64,000 nucleotides of DNA from Patiria miniata (lineage: Eukaryota; Echinodermata; Asteroidea; Valvatida; Asterinidae), in the NCBI RefSeq assembly GCF_015706575.1, contig NW_024037047.1, positions 7,506,632-7,570,631 of the forward strand. Reading direction: 5' to 3'. This document shows, one piece after another, positions 52,977 to 64,000 of the stretch. The notes under the pieces were generated by a model. It was not told where the DNA came from. It made no database searches and saw only the letters and a program-made list of their open reading frames with translations. Within the stretch, counting starts at the first letter, position 1. Every line of letters starts with the position of its first letter. A program made the translations under genes and the position numbers.

Positions 52977-53154
52977 CCACATCTGGCCATCACTAAATTA
53001 TTTTACCTTCAGTGACTTATACCATCAGAAAGTGATAATATGTCCTTAAAAATTCAAATTTAGCAGGGAAAATATTGAAGTATTTACTGAGAAACCCTTT
53101 CAGACCAGTCTCATTGGGTTTGTGCACAGGGTGACAAGTGATGGCCAGATATGC
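52977..53154. mobile_element. Second copy of the 180-bp ATCTGGCCATCACT MITE
   Basis: Ends ccacatctggccatcact and gtgatggccagatatg. The interior aligns in reverse with 4611-4790 (aatatgtccttaaaa, agaccagtctcat). Confidence 0.6.
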
Positions 53155-53348
53155 GACAAGTTCAGAATTTAAAAAGGGAGGCATCTCCATTGACTTTTTG
53201 GAAGTTTATATTGATTATTCAGTGTTTTGATAGTTTAACAACATTTTATTTGTAGATTGTGGATCATTCTTTTGTGTTTGCCATAACGGCCAACCATAGT
53301 AAGAAACGTCTATTACCTCAACATCGTTCACGCACACTATGTTTTTAT

Positions 53349-53375
53349 GCCCCGCGGCGAAGCCGAAGGGGCATA
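53349..53375. repeat. GC hairpin before the (GGGT)n tract
   Basis: tgccccgcggcgaagccgaa followed by ggggca folds into a short stem-loop. This hairpin plus G-rich microsatellite plus 145-bp repeats forms one composite unit. Confidence 0.6.
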
Positions 53376-53396
53376 CTGTTTCCGCCTTGTCCTTCC

Positions 53397-53485
53397 GTGG
53401 GTGGGTGGGTGGGTGGGTGGGTGGGTGGGTGGGTGGGTGGGTGGGTGGGTGTGTGTGGGTGGGTGGGTGTGTGGGTGTGTGTGTC
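53397..53485. repeat. (GGGT)n microsatellite
   Basis: About 20 gggt units with a few gtgt interruptions. The plus strand has many G-triplets and could form G-quadruplexes. Confidence 0.92.
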
Positions 53486-53497
53486 CGGACAAATCTT

Positions 53498-54222
53498 GTC
53501 AGCGCGATAACTTGAGAAATACTTTACATATGAACTTCAAATTTGGTTTGTGGATTGTCCTTGGTAATCCTAAGAAGCCTTTTGCATTTGGGGCCGAAAG
53601 GTCAAGGGTCAAGGTCACAGTGGCTGAAACAATAGAAATTTTGTCAGCGCGATAACTTGAGAAATACTTTACATATGAACTTCAAATTTGGTTTGTGGAT
53701 TGTCCTTGGCAATTCTAAGAAGCCTTTTGCATTTGGGGCCAAAAGGTCAAGGGTCAAGGTCACAGTGGCTGAAACAATAGAAATTTTGTCAGCGCGATAA
53801 CTTGAGAAATACTTTACATATGAACTTCAAATTTGGTTTGTGGATTGTCCTTGGTAATCCTAAGAAGCCTTTTGCATTTGGGGCCAAAAGGTCAAGGGTC
53901 AAGGTCACAGTGGCTGAAACAATAGAAATTTTGTCAGCGCGATAACTTGAGAAATACTTTACATATGAACTTCAAATTTGGTTTGTGGATTGTCCTTGGC
54001 AATTCTAAGAAGCCTTTTGCATTTGGGGCCAAAAGGTCAAGGGTCAAGGTCACAGTGGCTGAAACAATAGAAATTTTGTCAGCGCGATAACTTGAGAAAT
54101 ACTTTACATATGAATTTCAAATTTGGTTTGTGGATTGTCCTTGGCAATCCTAAGAAGCCTATTGCATTGGGGGTCAAAAGGTCAAGGGTCAAGGTCACAG
54201 TGGCTAAAACAATAGAAATCTT
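53498..54222. repeat. 145-bp tandem repeat, five copies
   Basis: Copies start at 53498, 53643, 53788, 53933 and 54078, each exactly 145 bp apart, beginning gtcagcgcgataacttgag and ending near ggtcacagtggctgaaac. Copies 1-4 are nearly identical and the fifth is more diverged. No open frame is kept across copies. Confidence 0.93.
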
Positions 54223-54234
54223 GTATTTATTCTG

Positions 54235-55055
54235 AGATCATAGGGATTAGGGATTAATTCATATAAAACCTACAGAAGACACTAATGCTGTCAATGAACG
54301 TTCCATTTGACCAAGGTACATGTAAGTTGATGTTAGAGTGGTGTTATGTCATGGAAACAGTCACGGTTGCGGGGCATTTGTGTTTGTAAACACACCTGAC
54401 TTGTTTAAGCATGTAAAGCTGGACATTCACAGGTGCACTTGCGCCGCCAGCCCGGCCGCGGGGACCGCAGATTTTGACGCCGGTAAAGTTTTGGAATATC
54501 AAAATAATTCGTTGTTGATACGTGTTCGGGTAGCATGGTGACCGTTTTAGCCGATTTTCGGCTAACTTTTGGCAGATTTCTGGCAGAATTCTGCAAAAAT
54601 GGTTATTTGACAGAGAAAAACATAGCAAATTTGAAATAAAATGGCACATTTGTTTAAAAATGCTGAAATCCTCTCAAACAGACCCTTGCATAATGGGACA
54701 GCATGGCTGGTTTAGGTGCCGTGGTTCACTGGGAACCAAACTTCATCGTGACGCAATTAACAGTGCTTTGTCTAAAAATTACGGAATTTCATAACATCTT
54801 TATGTGACTATAAATTGTTTATAATTAATTTGAACCTTAATTAAGGCAATACTACAACATCTGAAGTGATTTTAAGTGTTTATAGTGTATTTCGATTTTT
54901 GATCATTCTGACAGATTTTTGAAGTCCATTTAGCAGAATTTGGTCATGACCTTACCGTCACCCTATCGGGTATCGAACGCACTAGGCCAAGGCAAACCTA
55001 TATGCCTATAATCGTGTCAGTGGCCGGCTGTAATCACACCACTTTTTTTGCAATA
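54235..55055. other. Spacer before the 2.8-kb tandem units
   Basis: No domain, repeat ends or splice-bounded exon recognised. Confidence 0.45.
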
Positions 55056-55061
55056 AATTTC

Positions 55062-57840
55062 CAAATTTCCAGTCCGGGTGTTGCATAATAAGTGGTCTCC
55101 TTGGCCTTGTTTACAGCTTTTTTGATAAACAATCAAGTTAACAATTTCAAAATTCGAGTCACTTCATAATTATCGAATCAGGATGTTAAAAAATCTGGTT
55201 CAAATTCACAAAGAAAGAAAAGAGAAAAGGACTACTTTTTTTATGGCGAACGTATACATGAAAAGCACAGGGCAACGCGAGGGACTTGACCGGGGCCCGC
55301 GACGCTGCTAACCGTACAACATCGACCACATCCACTGCCGTGACGCGTGATGCGTGCTGTACGCGTATAATTCGAAAACAGCCTCAAGATCTGTCGTCTC
55401 TTTGGACTGAATATTCACCAGAGTAACCTGGGAATTGTCTGTAAATCATGAACAAAGTTGCCGTAGGACTTTTGATGCTCATCTAAAAAAAAAATATTAT
55501 CAACATAATGCTTTGAGTCCTTGGATATAACATTGCTGGGTTTTTCACGGAAACGTCGTAGACTAGACCTACCACTCATCAGAGCCGTTACGTGTCCGGC
55601 GTTTTCAGCTAGACCAGTTGCAGTATCCGTGTTTTCCTGGTTTCTTTTTCGGGCAGTTCGGGCTAAAATTTATTCGGAAGAATAACTCGAAGGTCACCGT
55701 TTCCTTGTTCCATGTACCCATCCCAAAAAAAGCGATGGAAAGGAATATTAATCTCTGAGAGTCTTTGAAAAAATGTTGATGTTTTCACAGCTTGACTCTG
55801 AGTCACATGTTGCTGGGGCGCGTTCGGCAGCAGTAAACAGCCGTTGTATAAACGAGTCCTGTTTATTACGTCACAATTTGATTTGATTTCAATTATGCGA
55901 TCGTCGACCAACAAATTACTCGATGAATTTCAGTTTTATTAACAAATAAGCGCACATTATAAAAAATAAATGGAAGTTTGTCATTATGGGTCTACTCTGC
56001 AATAAAAAATATTTAAAGAAACAAAACGACTTTCAGCAATCCACAACCTCAAAAAAATGTCAATGTAAGATGATGTCTCAAAACCGCCAAACTCACTGGT
56101 TGGACTGGAATCCTGCAACTGCACAATTTTAACGTGTTTTAGATGGGGTTACCATCGAGTATAAGCTTCATGTGGCCTCTCTTATCGGTAAGATAAATAT
56201 GTACTCCGTTCAGTTCTTCCTGGACTTCCTTTCTTGAAATTCCTACTGGTTTGTGAGCAATATAATAGACAAGCTTAGCCATATCAGGATCGGTTGCTTC
56301 GCGCTTCAGTGAACTATAAAATTGAAAAGGTTAATGGTATATGATTAATTTCTTCGCTTCGCGTTTCGATGCTTAATTGACATTTGGGGAACAAAGCAGG
56401 CAGATAATGGTTGTGCCTCCTTTTGTGTATTTTCCCGGAGATACTGCATTATAAATGATTATTATGGTCATAATACAATGGACAAATTATATATACGACC
56501 AGAAAGACCTCGCCAATGTAGTGTTTCAAGATACTAGGCCTACTGAAATACAGGCTGATGTCACCCATTTAATTAGATAACAATTTGCAATGGCAATGAT
56601 GTTCAGTTTTTGTTGTTCAATTCATTTAAAAACCCTTGATATTTGTGTTACTGCGATACGAAAGATTTGATACCTTAATTCTTAAAAACAGCTCACTTTT
56701 TTTAAAGTATGACACTCACAAAATTAATAATTGCGTGTTTTTCGCGCATACGCGCGTATGCTGACACCCAATACACCGCTGAGAACAATATGTGGACACC
56801 AACAACCGCCGGGGGGTAGCTCGACGTTATACATGACATTTGCTATTTCAATACATCTCATTCCTAATTTTGGTTTTCCAAAGTGTAGACTTCTTGACGT
56901 TCACAGGCCATGAGTTCAAGCATGCATTGGTAAACTATTGGTAAAGGTACAAGACTTTATTACGAAGGCTACGTACATTCACTCTTCGCACCACTCTTCC
57001 TATACCATGGACCCAGCCTCGACTCCATGGGCGCGTGCGCGTTCCTTCACTAACCCCTGGCCGTGATGTACACGTAAACGATGCTGACTGGCTATTCAGA
57101 GCGTACTGCGCGCGCATTTCGAAGATTGCACGCCGGGCGTGCCCATAATGCTTTAAACATTTTAAAGATGGCGTCGGCACGTCAAACGGATAAACTGCAG
57201 CCTAATTATAATGTGCCATATTTTGACACATTAAAATTACACAATTCCAGGGGTTGAGATCGCGCAAGGCATGATGGGAAAAAAACATGGCGCAGCAAGA
57301 TGTCGTACCCATGGGAACGAGGTTACCATGGACCTTATTGAAGAGAAGGCCATTTTGGTCGGGCTCCCTGAATGTATTTTATAAATTGTGAGCTGTTGAA
57401 TGGGATGGTGCCAGACTTTTTATACATTCTGGCCTCACTTTCATGACTTTATGTGGCTTAAAACATAAAGGTACGTTTAATCACAAATTTAAAATTATTA
57501 AATAGAGCAAACTGGTGTAATGTGTAATTAACTTTATGTCATTGCTTTTATTTCTCTTCGTAAGTTCCAAAAATTAAGATTTTACCTCACTTTAAATTCA
57601 ATATAGCCGACTCCTGAAGAAAGCCCATGGACCTTGAATCCAATCAATAAAAGTGCATTTTATTTTTGTCTTTTAAATATCCGTCGGTACCAGACTATAC
57701 CACAGAGGTTTACGTGCACTTTAGAGTGACATGAACAAACGCGAGGGAAGTAGTTTCAGTCATTCTTTACTTTGCCCTAGATGGAGTGCAGAATTAATTC
57801 CTGTCCATTTACAATCAATTAAGGGTTTGGCAAGAGAAGG
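55062..57840. repeat. 2.8-kb tandem unit 1
   Basis: 2,779 bp, collinear with 57841-61322 at high identity. Contains a family H fragment (56067-56180), a conserved block with cgcgcatacgcgcgtatg (56746-56763) and a CpG-rich block (56990-57330). No gene recognised. The end matches the block upstream of the D and F promoters, so the unit is intergenic DNA of the cluster. Confidence 0.85.
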
Positions 57841-58824
57841 CAAATTCCCAGTCCGGGTGTCGCATAATGTGTGGTCTCCTGGCCTTGTTTACAGCTTTTT
57901 TTGATAAACAATCAAGTTAACAATTTCAAAATTCGAGTCACTTCATAATTATCGAATCAGGATGTTAAAAAAACTGGTTCAAATTCACAAAGAAAGAAAA
58001 GAGAAAATGACTACTTTTTTATAGCGAACGTATACATGAAAAGCACCGGGCAACGCGAGGGACTTGACCGGGGCCCGCGACGCTGCTAACCGTATACAAC
58101 ATCGACCACATCCACTGCCGTGACGCGTGATGCGTGCTGTATGCGTATAATTCGAAAACAGCCTCAAGATCTGTCGTCTCTTTGGACTAAATATTCACCA
58201 GAGTAACCTGGGAATTGTCTGTAAATCATGAACAAAGTTGCCGTAGGACTTTTGATGCTCATCTAAAAAAAAAATTTATCAACATAATTCTTTGAGTCCT
58301 TGGATATAACATTGCTGGGGGTTTTTTCACGGAAACATCGTAGACCTACCACTCATCAGAGCCGTTACGTGTTGTCCGGTGTTTTCAGCTAGACCAGTTG
58401 CAGTATCCGTGTTTTCCTGGTTTCTTTTTCGGGCAGTTCGGGCTAAAATTTATTTCGAAGAACAACTCGAAGGTCACCGTTTCCTTGTTCCATGTACCCA
58501 TCCCAAAAAAAGCGATGGAAAGGAATATTAATCTCTGCGAATCTTTGAAAAAATGTTGATGTTTTTACTGCTTGACTCCGAGTCACATGTTGCTGGGGCG
58601 CGTTGGGCAGCAGTAAACAACCGTTGTATAAACAATTTGTTTGATTTCAATTATGCGATCGTCGACCAACAAATTACTCGATGAATTTCAGTTTTATAAA
58701 CATATAAACGCACATTATGAAAAAATGAAAGTTTGTCATTATGGGTCTACTCTGCAATAAAAAATATATAAAGAAACAAAACGACTTTCAGCAATCCACA
58801 ACCTCAAAAAAATGTCAATGTAAG

Positions 58825-58936
58825 ATGATGTCTCAAAACCGCCAAACTCACTGGTTGGACTCGAATCCTGCAACTGTACAATTTTAACGTGTTTTAGATG
58901 GGGTTACCATCGAGTATAAGCTTCATGTGGCCTCTC
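58825..58936. mobile_element. Family H MITE internal fragment
   Basis: agatgatgtctcaaaaccgc through cttcatgtggcctctctta, as at 56067-56180 and inverted at 62674-62765. It has no terminal repeats and was carried along by the larger duplications. Confidence 0.6.
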
Positions 58937-59710
58937 TTATCGGTAAGATAAATATGTACTCCGTTCAGTTCTTCCTGGACTTCCTTTCTTGAAATTCCTA
59001 CTGGTTTGTGAGCATTATAGTAGACATACTTAGCCATATCAGGATCGGTTGTGTTAGCTTCGCGCTTCAGTGAACTTTACAATTGAAAAAGTTAATGGTA
59101 GTTGATTAATTTCTTCACTTTGCGTGTCGATGCTCAATCGACATTTGGGGACCAAAGCAGGCAGATAATGGTTGTGCCTCCTTTTGTGTGTTTTCCCGGA
59201 GATACTGCATTATAAATGATAGCTGTCCATTATTATGGTCATAATATAATGGACAAAATATATATACGACCAGAAAGACCTCGCCATTGTAGAGGTTCAA
59301 GCTACTAGGCCTAATGAAATATAGGCTAATGTCACCCACTTATGTAGATTGCAATTTGCAATGGCAATGATGTTTAGTTATTTTTTCAATTCATTTGAAA
59401 ACCTTTGATAGTTGTGTTACTTGCGATACGAGAGATTTTGATACCTTAATTCTTAAATACAGCTCACTTGTTTTAAAGTATGACACTCACAAAATTAATA
59501 ATTGCGTGTTTTTCGCGCATACGCGCGTATGCTGACACCCAATACACCGCTGAGATCCATATGTGGACACCAATAACCGCCGGGGGGTAGCTCGACGTTA
59601 TACATGATATTCGCTATCTCAATACATCTCATTCCTAATTTTGGTTTTCCAAAGTGTAGACTTCTTGACGTTCACAAGCCATGAGTTCAAGCATTCATTG
59701 GTAAACTATT

Positions 59711-60417
59711 CACTGTAAAAAAATTGCCCGTAATTTTACGGTAAAAGCACTGTCAAACGGGTTGCCAACAAAAGACCGTAAAATTACGGTCAGTTACGGG
59801 TTTCCAAAAATGACGGTGACCGTAATTTTAACGCGAATTTCCCGTAAATTTAACGGCAATTTGCCGTAAAGTAATGGAATACAAAGTGGGTGGCGTCAGA
59901 GCTGAGTGTAGGGGTAGGGAGGGGGGTAGGTTCCAGTTGCAGCAGCTGGGAGTGGGGTATGCATACGTCTTGCAGCTTGTCTTTTACACCCATAGTGGTT
60001 TTCAAATCACTTAAGGTGAAATTATCTTTAAGTTGTAATTTTCATTTACAACTTTTTACCGATCCCACAGAAAGGGGTCAACCTATTGCTGGTCAACACC
60101 GCAGGATTAGCTGCTTGACTCTTCAAATTTCGCAATACCAAAGCTTTGACGTCCCAATGATCAGCACGTAGCGAACGTTGCGTGAGTGCACACGAATCAC
60201 AGCTTTAAAAACTAGGCGGTTGTGAGGGTTTGAAAGGGGAGGGGTTTTGAAAAGTTACGAATACAAACCATTGTGAATCCCAGCCTGCCTCAGGGCACCA
60301 AGTTTTACTGGAAATGCACGTAGCACGTTCTTTCTTGTGACGGTTCGAGCAATAACGGTACTAAACCGAAAACAATACGGGAAATGGACAGTGTTTTTAC
60401 GGGTTTTGTTTACAGTG
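59711..60417. mobile_element. CACTA/EnSpm-like non-autonomous element
   Basis: Ends CACTGTAAAAAAATTGCCCG and the inverse (...tttacagtg); internal ttacggt/accgtaa subterminal words. Unit 1 has the empty site (aaactattggtaaagg), which implies a 2-bp duplication TT. CACTG ends with a 2-3 bp duplication are the CACTA/EnSpm signature. The 93-residue frame inside has no transposase motif. Confidence 0.72.
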
Positions 60418-61429
60418 TTGGTAAAGGTACAATACTTTATTACGAAGGCTACGTACATTCACTCTTCTCACCACTCTTCCTATACCATGGACCCAGCCTC
60501 GACTCCATGGGCGCGTGCACGTTCCTTCACTAACCCCTGGCCGTACTGTACACGTAAACGATGCTGACTGGCTATTCAGAGCGTACTGCGCGCGCATTTT
60601 GAAGATTGCACGCCGGGCGCGCCCATAATGCTTTAAACATTTTAAAGATGGCGTCGGCACGTCAAACGGATAAACTCACTGCAGCCTAATTATAATGTGC
60701 CAAATTTTGACACATTAAAATTACACAATTCCAGGGGTTGAGATCGCGCAAGGCATGATGGGAAACAACATGGCGCAGCAAGATCTCGTACCCATGGGAA
60801 CGAGGTTGCCATGGACCTTATTGAAGAGAAGGCCATTTTGGTCGGGCTCCCTGAACGTATTTTATAAATTGTGAACTGTTGAATGGGATGGTGCCAGACT
60901 TTTTATACATTCTGGCCTCACTTTCATGATTTTTTGTGGCTTAAAACATAAAGGTACGTTTAATCACAAATTTAAAATTGTTAAATAGAGCAAACTGGTG
61001 TAATGTGTAATTAACTTTATGTCATTGCTTTTATTTCTCTTCGTAAGTTCCAAAAATGAAGATTTTACCTCACTTTAAATTCAATATGGCCGACTCCTGA
61101 AGAAAGCCCATGGACCTTGAATCAAATCATTAAAAGTGGATTTTATTTTTGTTTTTTTAAATATCGGTCGGTACCAGAAAATACCACAGAGGTTTACGTG
61201 CACTTTGGGGTGACAGGTACAAACGCGAGGGAAAGTAGTTTTAGTCATTCTTTACCTTGCCCTAGATGGAGTGCACGATTAATTTCTCTCCATTTAAAAT
61301 CAATTAAGGGTTTTGTAAGAGAAGACGAGACAGATGGTTAGCAGTTAATGGATGTGTTCTTTTGTGCACATCTCCCGCTGATCCTGAATTATAAATGGTA
61401 ATGGTCGTTTTACGTTATGAAACTGCAAT

Positions 61430-61670
61430 TAGCGGGGGATTCTGGTTGGCTGTCATATTTACCGCTTCCAGCATTAGCTCCGCCCATGCTGGAAACTTGA
61501 ACCATCAGAAAACGTAGTGACCTGCTCTCCAAGTTCAGGCTCGTTCTTGATTGGCTGGCTATGACGTCAGCCTGTTCCGTGGTCTACGGGCTACGTAGCT
61601 ACTGAAGAGAGCTGCATGTTGGTTTGTGTACTCGGAGATATATACGATCAACCTAACATTCTCGACCACC
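61430..61670 (+). promoter_or_regulatory. Orphan promoter F
   Basis: Same order as D: GATTGGCTG, four bases, TGACGTCA (61549-61569), tatata near 61638-61644, then gatcaacctaac. Similarity stops at about 61668, just where the leader would reach the ATG. No signal exon follows. Confidence 0.6.
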
Positions 61671-61899
61671 GACACTTAGCATTTGGGGTTTATGTGGTAC
61701 CACTATTGTTCGACCCTACTTCCCTTCTTTTGTTCTCCTATGTCCCCTTCGAATCTCAAAATACATATCGTTAGGGCTACGGGGTACTTCAATTTCTAAA
61801 GACAGACTTGCTGGGTACCATTGTCCCTATTGTTGCCTAAAGTTATTCCCGGTACCCCATAAGTACCAACTAATGGTGCCAATGGTGTAGGAAGATTTC

Positions 61900-62765
61900 T
61901 ACCAATAGTTTACCAATGACGCTTGAACTCACGGCCTGTGAACGTTAAGAAGTCAATACAATGGAAAACCAAAATTAGGAATGAGATGTATTGAAATAGC
62001 AAACGTCATGTATAACGTCCAGCTACCCCTCGGCGGTTATTGGTGTCCACATATTGTTCTCAGCGGTGTATTTGGTGTCGGCATACGCGCGTATGCGCGA
62101 AAAAACCGCAACTATTAATTTCGTGAGTGTCATACTTTCAAAAAAGGGAGCTGTATTAAAGAATTAAGTTATCAAACCTCTCGTATCGCAGTAACACATC
62201 TATCAAGGGTTTTCAAATGAATCGAAAAAGAAAAACTGAACATCATTGCCATTGCAAATTGTTATTTAAAAAAACGGGTGACATCAGCCTTTATTTCATT
62301 AGGCCTAGTATCTTGAAACTCTACATTGGCGAGATCTTTCTGGTGGTATATATTTATATTTTTTTATTGTAAATTGGACCATAATAAGTGAACAGCTATC
62401 ATTTATAATGCAGTATCACCGGGGAAATACACAAAAGGATGCGCAACCATTATCTGCCTGCTTTGTTCCCCAAATGTCAATTGAGCATCGACACGCGAAG
62501 TGAAGAAATTAATTAAATACCATTAACCTTTTCATTTATTGTATAGTTCACTGAAGCGCGAAGCCAACACAACATATCTTGATATGGATAAACTTGTCTA
62601 CTATTTCTCACAAACCAGTAAGAAATTCAAGGAAGACCTGAAGGGAGTACATATTTATCTTACCAATAAGAGAGGCCACATAAGGCTTATACTCGATCGT
62701 AACCCCATCTAAAAACACGTTATAATTGTGCAGTACTTAGCAGGATTCCAGTCAAACCATTGAAT
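61900..62765. repeat. Inverted copy of part of the 2.8-kb unit
   Basis: Reverse match to 56067-56945 and 58825-59710. It contains the junction accaatagtttaccaatg without the CACTA-like insertion, so it derives from a unit-1-type copy. Confidence 0.8.
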
Positions 62766-62769
62766 TGCA

Positions 62770-63260
62770 AGCGATTTAAGGTCCAACTTTGACTCATTTC
62801 CTTAAACTATACTTTTTCAAATGGAGTACCGTTCTCATATTTTGTGATAGGTAAGACATTGCCTCACACAATATTTTTGACTCCGAGCACAAAGCAGTTT
62901 GACCTTTACTTCCGGTGTTACCGAAAGTGCAATGAAAATTGAATATAACTTGAAAAAGGAAGCATTTTGCTACAGACAAGTAAATTATGGAAGTGAGGAA
63001 TGCCAAACACAATAAATAGCCTGATGACGTCATACCCTACAAGGGCACCCTCTAGCGGCACATCGACGACAGTTTACCTTTTTTAAATTTAAAAGCCATT
63101 TGTTAAAGTTGGTGTATACGTGCTTTTTTGGTGCGTCACCTTGAATAATAGATTTTCAATTTGAATTGATAATTTTCTTGCATTACATTAGTTATGGGCT
63201 TTCCAATGAGACATCGCACGAAAAAAATTGGCACATGACAAGTAATCAATTAATTCATTT
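62770..63260. other. Unassigned spacer
   Basis: Contains tgatgacgtcat and an old repeat-like phrase; no exon. Confidence 0.4.
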
Positions 63261-63271
63261 CAACTTTTGAA

Positions 63272-63311
63272 TTAAGAGCGGGACGCTCTTTTAAGAGCGT
63301 CCCGCTCTTAA
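63272..63311. repeat. Perfect nested palindrome
   Basis: 19-bp arms (ttaagagcgggacgctctt) with a 2-base loop and no mismatch. Each arm is itself a 7-bp hairpin (aagagcg, gga, cgctctt), so either a long or a double hairpin could form. Confidence 0.85.
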
Positions 63312-63487
63312 AACGACTTGTGAAAAGTGTGCGCAATTTCTGAACTGGAGCGCGCCATTTAAAACCGATTTTTAAAACTTTATAAAGGCCTGCAAAAACA
63401 AACAAGCAAATGTATTTGTTACAGGACATTATACTCCTTTAAATTTCGTTTGGAAAAGTAACTCAAAATTTCAAAAGAGCACGTATA

Positions 63488-63939
63488 CAGTCAAAAAAAG
63501 GAATCCCAAATGTCAGGACCTTTTTTAATGAAGTTCTCCATGCAGCACTTTCAAAATCTAGGATATAAAAGCCTAATTAACAAGCTTTCTTTTAGTACAA
63601 GAATCATTCAAATCACACATGTACTTTTCAAGTTAGGTATTTTTAAACACAAACACCGTTTTCACTTCTGTCCACGGATCATAAATAGGTAAGTGTTCTT
63701 TCAGCAAAACGAAAAAAACTTCACATAGGATGTACGTAAATTGTTTAAGTTTTGCTGAAAGAACACTTACCTTTTTTATGATCCGAGGACAGAAGTGTGA
63801 AACGGTGTCTGTGTTTAAAAGTACATGATTGATTTGAATGATTTTTGTACTTTCATATCCTATTTTTTAAAGTACTGCATACAGAGCCTTATTAAATAAT
63901 CGGACCTGCCATTTGGGTTTCCTTTTTTTACTCACCCTG
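63488..63939. mobile_element. Palindromic mariner-like MITE, full copy
   Basis: Ends CAGTCAAAAAAAGGAATCCC and the inverse of CAGGGTGAGTAAAAAAAGG, with TA on both sides (63486-63487, 63940-63941). Arms of about 210 bp pair around a central gtgttctttcagcaaaac hairpin. It is the master form of the half elements at 16385, 29582 and 41192. Confidence 0.8.
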
Positions 63940-64000
63940 TATACAAACTTTAAAATTTTGCCGAACTGTTCCAACAGACATTCATTGGACAGCCGCAAAT

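Larger units (their letters stand above)
57841..61322. repeat. 2.8-kb tandem unit 2, with insertion
   Basis: 3,482 bp; removing the 707-bp element at 59711-60417 leaves 2,775 bp, only 4 bp different from unit 1. It is directly followed by the F promoter. Confidence 0.87.

Noticed and set aside
53259-53655. Gly/Trp/Val-rich open frames
   Set aside because: They read the (GGGT)n microsatellite.
57169-57258. Possible coding start MASARQTDKLQPNYN in unit 1
   Set aside because: The frame is broken in the otherwise near-identical unit 2, and no splice donor follows; it is part of a CpG-rich repeat.

Overview
This window looks like nuclear DNA of a marine invertebrate, most likely a deuterostome such as an echinoderm, hemichordate or cephalochordate; I cannot narrow it further. 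The reasons are small coding exons with GT/AG introns of 1 to 9.5 kb, tRNA-derived SINEs with target-site duplications, dozens of MITEs, and secreted single-domain F5/8 type C (discoidin) proteins. There is no operon structure, no ribosome-binding sites and no intact RNA gene. Most of the DNA is transposon-derived.

The genes are a cluster of related small secreted discoidin-domain proteins. All use one five-exon plan with identical intron phases (1, 1, 2, 0): a signal-peptide exon of 40-46 nt, a variable cysteine-bearing exon 2, then three exons that make one F5/8C domain. Gene B (minus, 23685-29079) and gene D (plus, 32133-45919) are complete, with open products of 217 and 252 residues. Gene A (minus, exon 1 at 15766-15811) is a paralogue of B whose last exon lies beyond the left edge. 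Locus C (plus, 19989-20864) is an isolated exon 2 in which one Pro/Thr-rich unit has expanded to about 31 octapeptide repeats. Gene E (plus, 51839) shows only its promoter, leader and signal exon. F (61.4-61.7 kb) is a further promoter copy with no exon behind it. Exon 2 is the variable part: a short linker in A and B, a long repeat in C and a five-cysteine module in D.

The promoters of A, D and F carry the same composite site, an inverted CCAAT box four bases from a full palindromic CRE. B keeps the spacing but has lost the CCAAT core, and E has a wider spacing. Shared control from one ancestral promoter is the simplest reading.

Layout: 1-16 kb gene A, bloated by MITEs, two satellites and an internal duplication; 16-23.6 kb SINE, MITEs and orphan exon C; 23.7-29.1 kb gene B; 29.2-31.4 kb a TTAA-flanked MITE and a tRNA-derived SINE; 31.9-45.9 kb gene D, whose 9.5-kb first intron holds two palindromic MITEs and a nearly complete Tc1/mariner-like transposon; 46-49.8 kb a tandem duplication of D's downstream DNA; 50.7-51.9 kb promoter and first exon of E; 53.4-54.2 kb a (GGGT)n tract and five 145-bp tandem repeats; 55.06-61.3 kb two 2.8-kb tandem units, the second split by a CACTA-like element; 61.4-62.8 kb orphan promoter F and an inverted copy of part of the unit; 63.5-63.9 kb a palindromic MITE.

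Because so much of the window is duplicated, several insertions can be compared with an empty paralogous site, which orders the events and confirms the target-site duplications.
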